NCBI GenBank assembly: GCA_016197345.1
Contig: JACPVY010000175.1
Span: 1 to 6,527, forward strand
DNA from: Burkholderiales bacterium
Lineage (GTDB): Bacteria > Pseudomonadota > Gammaproteobacteria > Burkholderiales > Burkholderiaceae_D
Length of the DNA: 6,527 nt
Direction of reading: 5' to 3'
Shown here in pieces: positions 5,388 to 6,527 of the stretch (within the stretch, counting starts at the first letter, position 1; each line of letters starts with the position of its first letter). Both the position numbers and the translations under genes were made by a program. The notes below the pieces were generated by a model. It saw nothing but the letters and a program-made list of their open reading frames with translations. It was not told the origin of the DNA and made no database searches.

Positions 5388-6338
5388 ATGAACGAATTCA
5401 ATCTATTCCCCCCCATTGAACCCTTCCGTCACGGCATGATGGAAGTCGATAGTGGGCATCAGATTTACTGGGAAGAATGCGGCAATCCAGATGGTCAGCC
5501 TGTGCTGTTCTTGCACGGCGGTCCCGGCGCAGGTTGTTCGCCCGCGCATCGACGTTTTTTTGATCCCGCACATTACCGCATCGTGTTATTCGATCAACGT
5601 GGTGCGGGACGCTCGACGCCGCTCGGTGAATATCGCGCCAATACGACGCAATTGTTGATCCAAGATATCGAACAATTGCGCGTATTACTCGGCATCGAGC
5701 AATGGTTAGTCTTCGGCGGCTCGTGGGGTTCGACTCTCGCGCTGGCGTATGGCCAAGCGCATCCAGCGCGTTGCCTCGGTTTTGTATTGCGCGGCATTTT
5801 CTTGTGTACTGCGCCAGAAATCGCATGGTTTATGGAAGGCGCACGCCAATTCCATCCTGAAGTTCATGATCAATTCATCGCCCTCATTCCGCCAGAAGAA
5901 CGCGGCGATTTGTTGGCGGCCTATGCTAAGCGCTTGTTGTCTGATGATAAGGCGCGCTATTTGCCCGCTGCTCGTGCTTGGACGCGCTATGAAGATGAGC
6001 GTGTCTTTTTGCTGCCGCAGCCTGCTAGCGAGAATGACGATGCGCTCTGCGTGGGTGTTGGCCGTTTGGAAGCGCATTACATGCTCAATCTCGGCTTCTT
6101 TACTGACGATCAATTGATCAACGAGATGTCCAAAATCGCCCATCTGCCGGCCTTCATCGTACATGGCCGCTATGATGTAATTTGCCCGCCGATTGCCGCT
6201 TGGCGCTTACATCAAGCGTGGCCCGGTTCTTCCCTCAATTATGTCGAAGATGCGGGTCATGCCGCGATGGAAAAAGGGATACGCAATCATCTGGTTGCCG
6301 CTACCGAACAATTCCGCCTGACTGGTCGCTTTAAATAA
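5388..6338 (+). CDS. pip: Proline iminopeptidase (prolyl aminopeptidase)
   Basis: Cytosolic alpha/beta-hydrolase of peptidase family S33 that removes N-terminal proline from peptides. The 316 residues match the Xanthomonas-type enzyme in length. Visible parts: the oxyanion motif HGGPGAGCS (43-51), strand DQRGAGRS (69-76), the nucleophile elbow GGSWGS (110-115) with Ser112, a helical cap domain about 140-235 including the AWTRYE segment (197-202), Asp263 in HGRYDVICP, and His291 in DAGHAAME. The full Ser-Asp-His triad is present. I chose ATG 5388, with a weak GAG (5379-5381) six bases before it, over the in-frame TTG at 5370, which has no ribosome site and would add six non-conserved residues. 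It lies 30 bases after the exporter gene and 9 before the next gene, consistent with co-transcription. Identification is firm. Confidence 0.96.
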   Translation: MNEFNLFPPIEPFRHGMMEVDSGHQIYWEECGNPDGQPVLFLHGGPGAGCSPAHRRFFDPAHYRIVLFDQRGAGRSTPLGEYRANTTQLLIQDIEQLRVLLGIEQWLVFGGSWGSTLALAYGQAHPARCLGFVLRGIFLCTAPEIAWFMEGARQFHPEVHDQFIALIPPEERGDLLAAYAKRLLSDDKARYLPAARAWTRYEDERVFLLPQPASENDDALCVGVGRLEAHYMLNLGFFTDDQLINEMSKIAHLPAFIVHGRYDVICPPIAAWRLHQAWPGSSLNYVEDAGHAAMEKGIRNHLVAATEQFRLTGRFK

Positions 6339-6347
6339 CATGTCCCT

Positions 6348-6527
6348 ATGAATTTGCCATTAGGCGATATCAGCCACATCATCCAATTGGCAATTGCCCC
6401 CGTATTTCTGTTGACAGGTGTCGGCACCAGCTTAGTGGTGCTGACCAATCGCTTAGCGCGCATCATCGACCGCTTGCGGGTGCTGGATGATTATCTGCAT
6501 AGCGGTCAAGTCTCGCGTGCCACCGAA
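6348..6527 (+). CDS. DUF2721-type membrane protein, 3' end outside window
   Basis: The first 60 codons of a membrane protein that runs off the right edge. The ATG at 6348 is nine bases after the peptidase stop with no clear ribosome site, suggesting translational coupling. An ATG at 6340 leads to a stop after three codons. A hydrophobic segment (about 9-33, IIQLAIAPVFLLTGVGTSLVVLTNR) is followed by a basic amphipathic stretch (LARIIDRLRVLDDYL, 36-50). That pattern, with 'LAPVFLL..G....V...R..RI.DR.R.L', matches what I know of DUF2721 proteins, which are short (about 130-160 residues) and of unknown function. Because only the N-terminal part is visible, the family call is good but not certain. 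Last visible member of the likely operon. Confidence 0.75.
   Translation, partial: MNLPLGDISHIIQLAIAPVFLLTGVGTSLVVLTNRLARIIDRLRVLDDYLHSGQVSRATE

Noticed and set aside
5706..6164. 152-codon open frame on the minus strand inside pip
   Set aside because: Antisense shadow of the proline iminopeptidase gene, with no recognisable motif. The same holds for the 142-codon frame at 5398-5826.

Overview
The window looks like a chromosomal stretch from a betaproteobacterium, most likely Burkholderiales and perhaps near Oxalobacteraceae such as Undibacterium or Herminiimonas. The placement is an inference from gene content (GTP-type PEP carboxykinase, LysE-type exporter, proline iminopeptidase, DUF2721 protein), protein style and moderate GC. 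No marker gene settles it. I see no mobile-element gene, CRISPR array, tRNA or rRNA. Most of the window reads as core metabolism, with some unusual intergenic structure.

Layout, left to right. (1) Positions 1-1469, minus strand: most of pckG, the GTP-dependent phosphoenolpyruvate carboxykinase, with its C-terminus beyond the left edge. (2) Positions 1470-2050: a 581-base intergenic region. It holds a structured pckG leader (two mutually exclusive hairpins and a T7 run just before the ribosome binding site), a possible 34-residue small ORF behind a very strong Shine-Dalgarno sequence, a 14-bp direct repeat, and repeated TATTTCA motifs upstream of the next gene. (3) Positions 2051-3025, plus strand: a D-2-hydroxyacid dehydrogenase. 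(4) Positions 3026-3252: a convergent intergenic gap rich in GCGCAC-type inverted repeats. (5) Positions 3253-3993, minus strand: an unrecognised tryptophan-rich protein with a good sigma70-type promoter in front of it. (6) Positions 4204 to the right edge, plus strand: a tightly spaced run of a single-domain asparaginase-like protein, a LysE/RhtB-family amino-acid exporter, proline iminopeptidase, and the start of a DUF2721 membrane protein.

Working together: pckG is the gluconeogenic link between oxaloacetate and PEP. The dehydrogenase probably reduces a 2-keto acid or oxidises a D-2-hydroxy acid. The right-hand run has gaps of 26, 30 and 9 bases and is probably one operon. Its members release an N-terminal proline from peptides, possibly hydrolyse an amide or related compound, and export amino acids, which suggests peptide or amino-acid turnover. 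That functional reading is inference.

I did not find a clear new multi-gene system. The points most worth a second look are the asparaginase-like protein that keeps all its N-domain catalytic residues but has no C-terminal domain, the orphan Trp-rich protein, and the attenuator-like pckG leader with its possible divergent small ORF.
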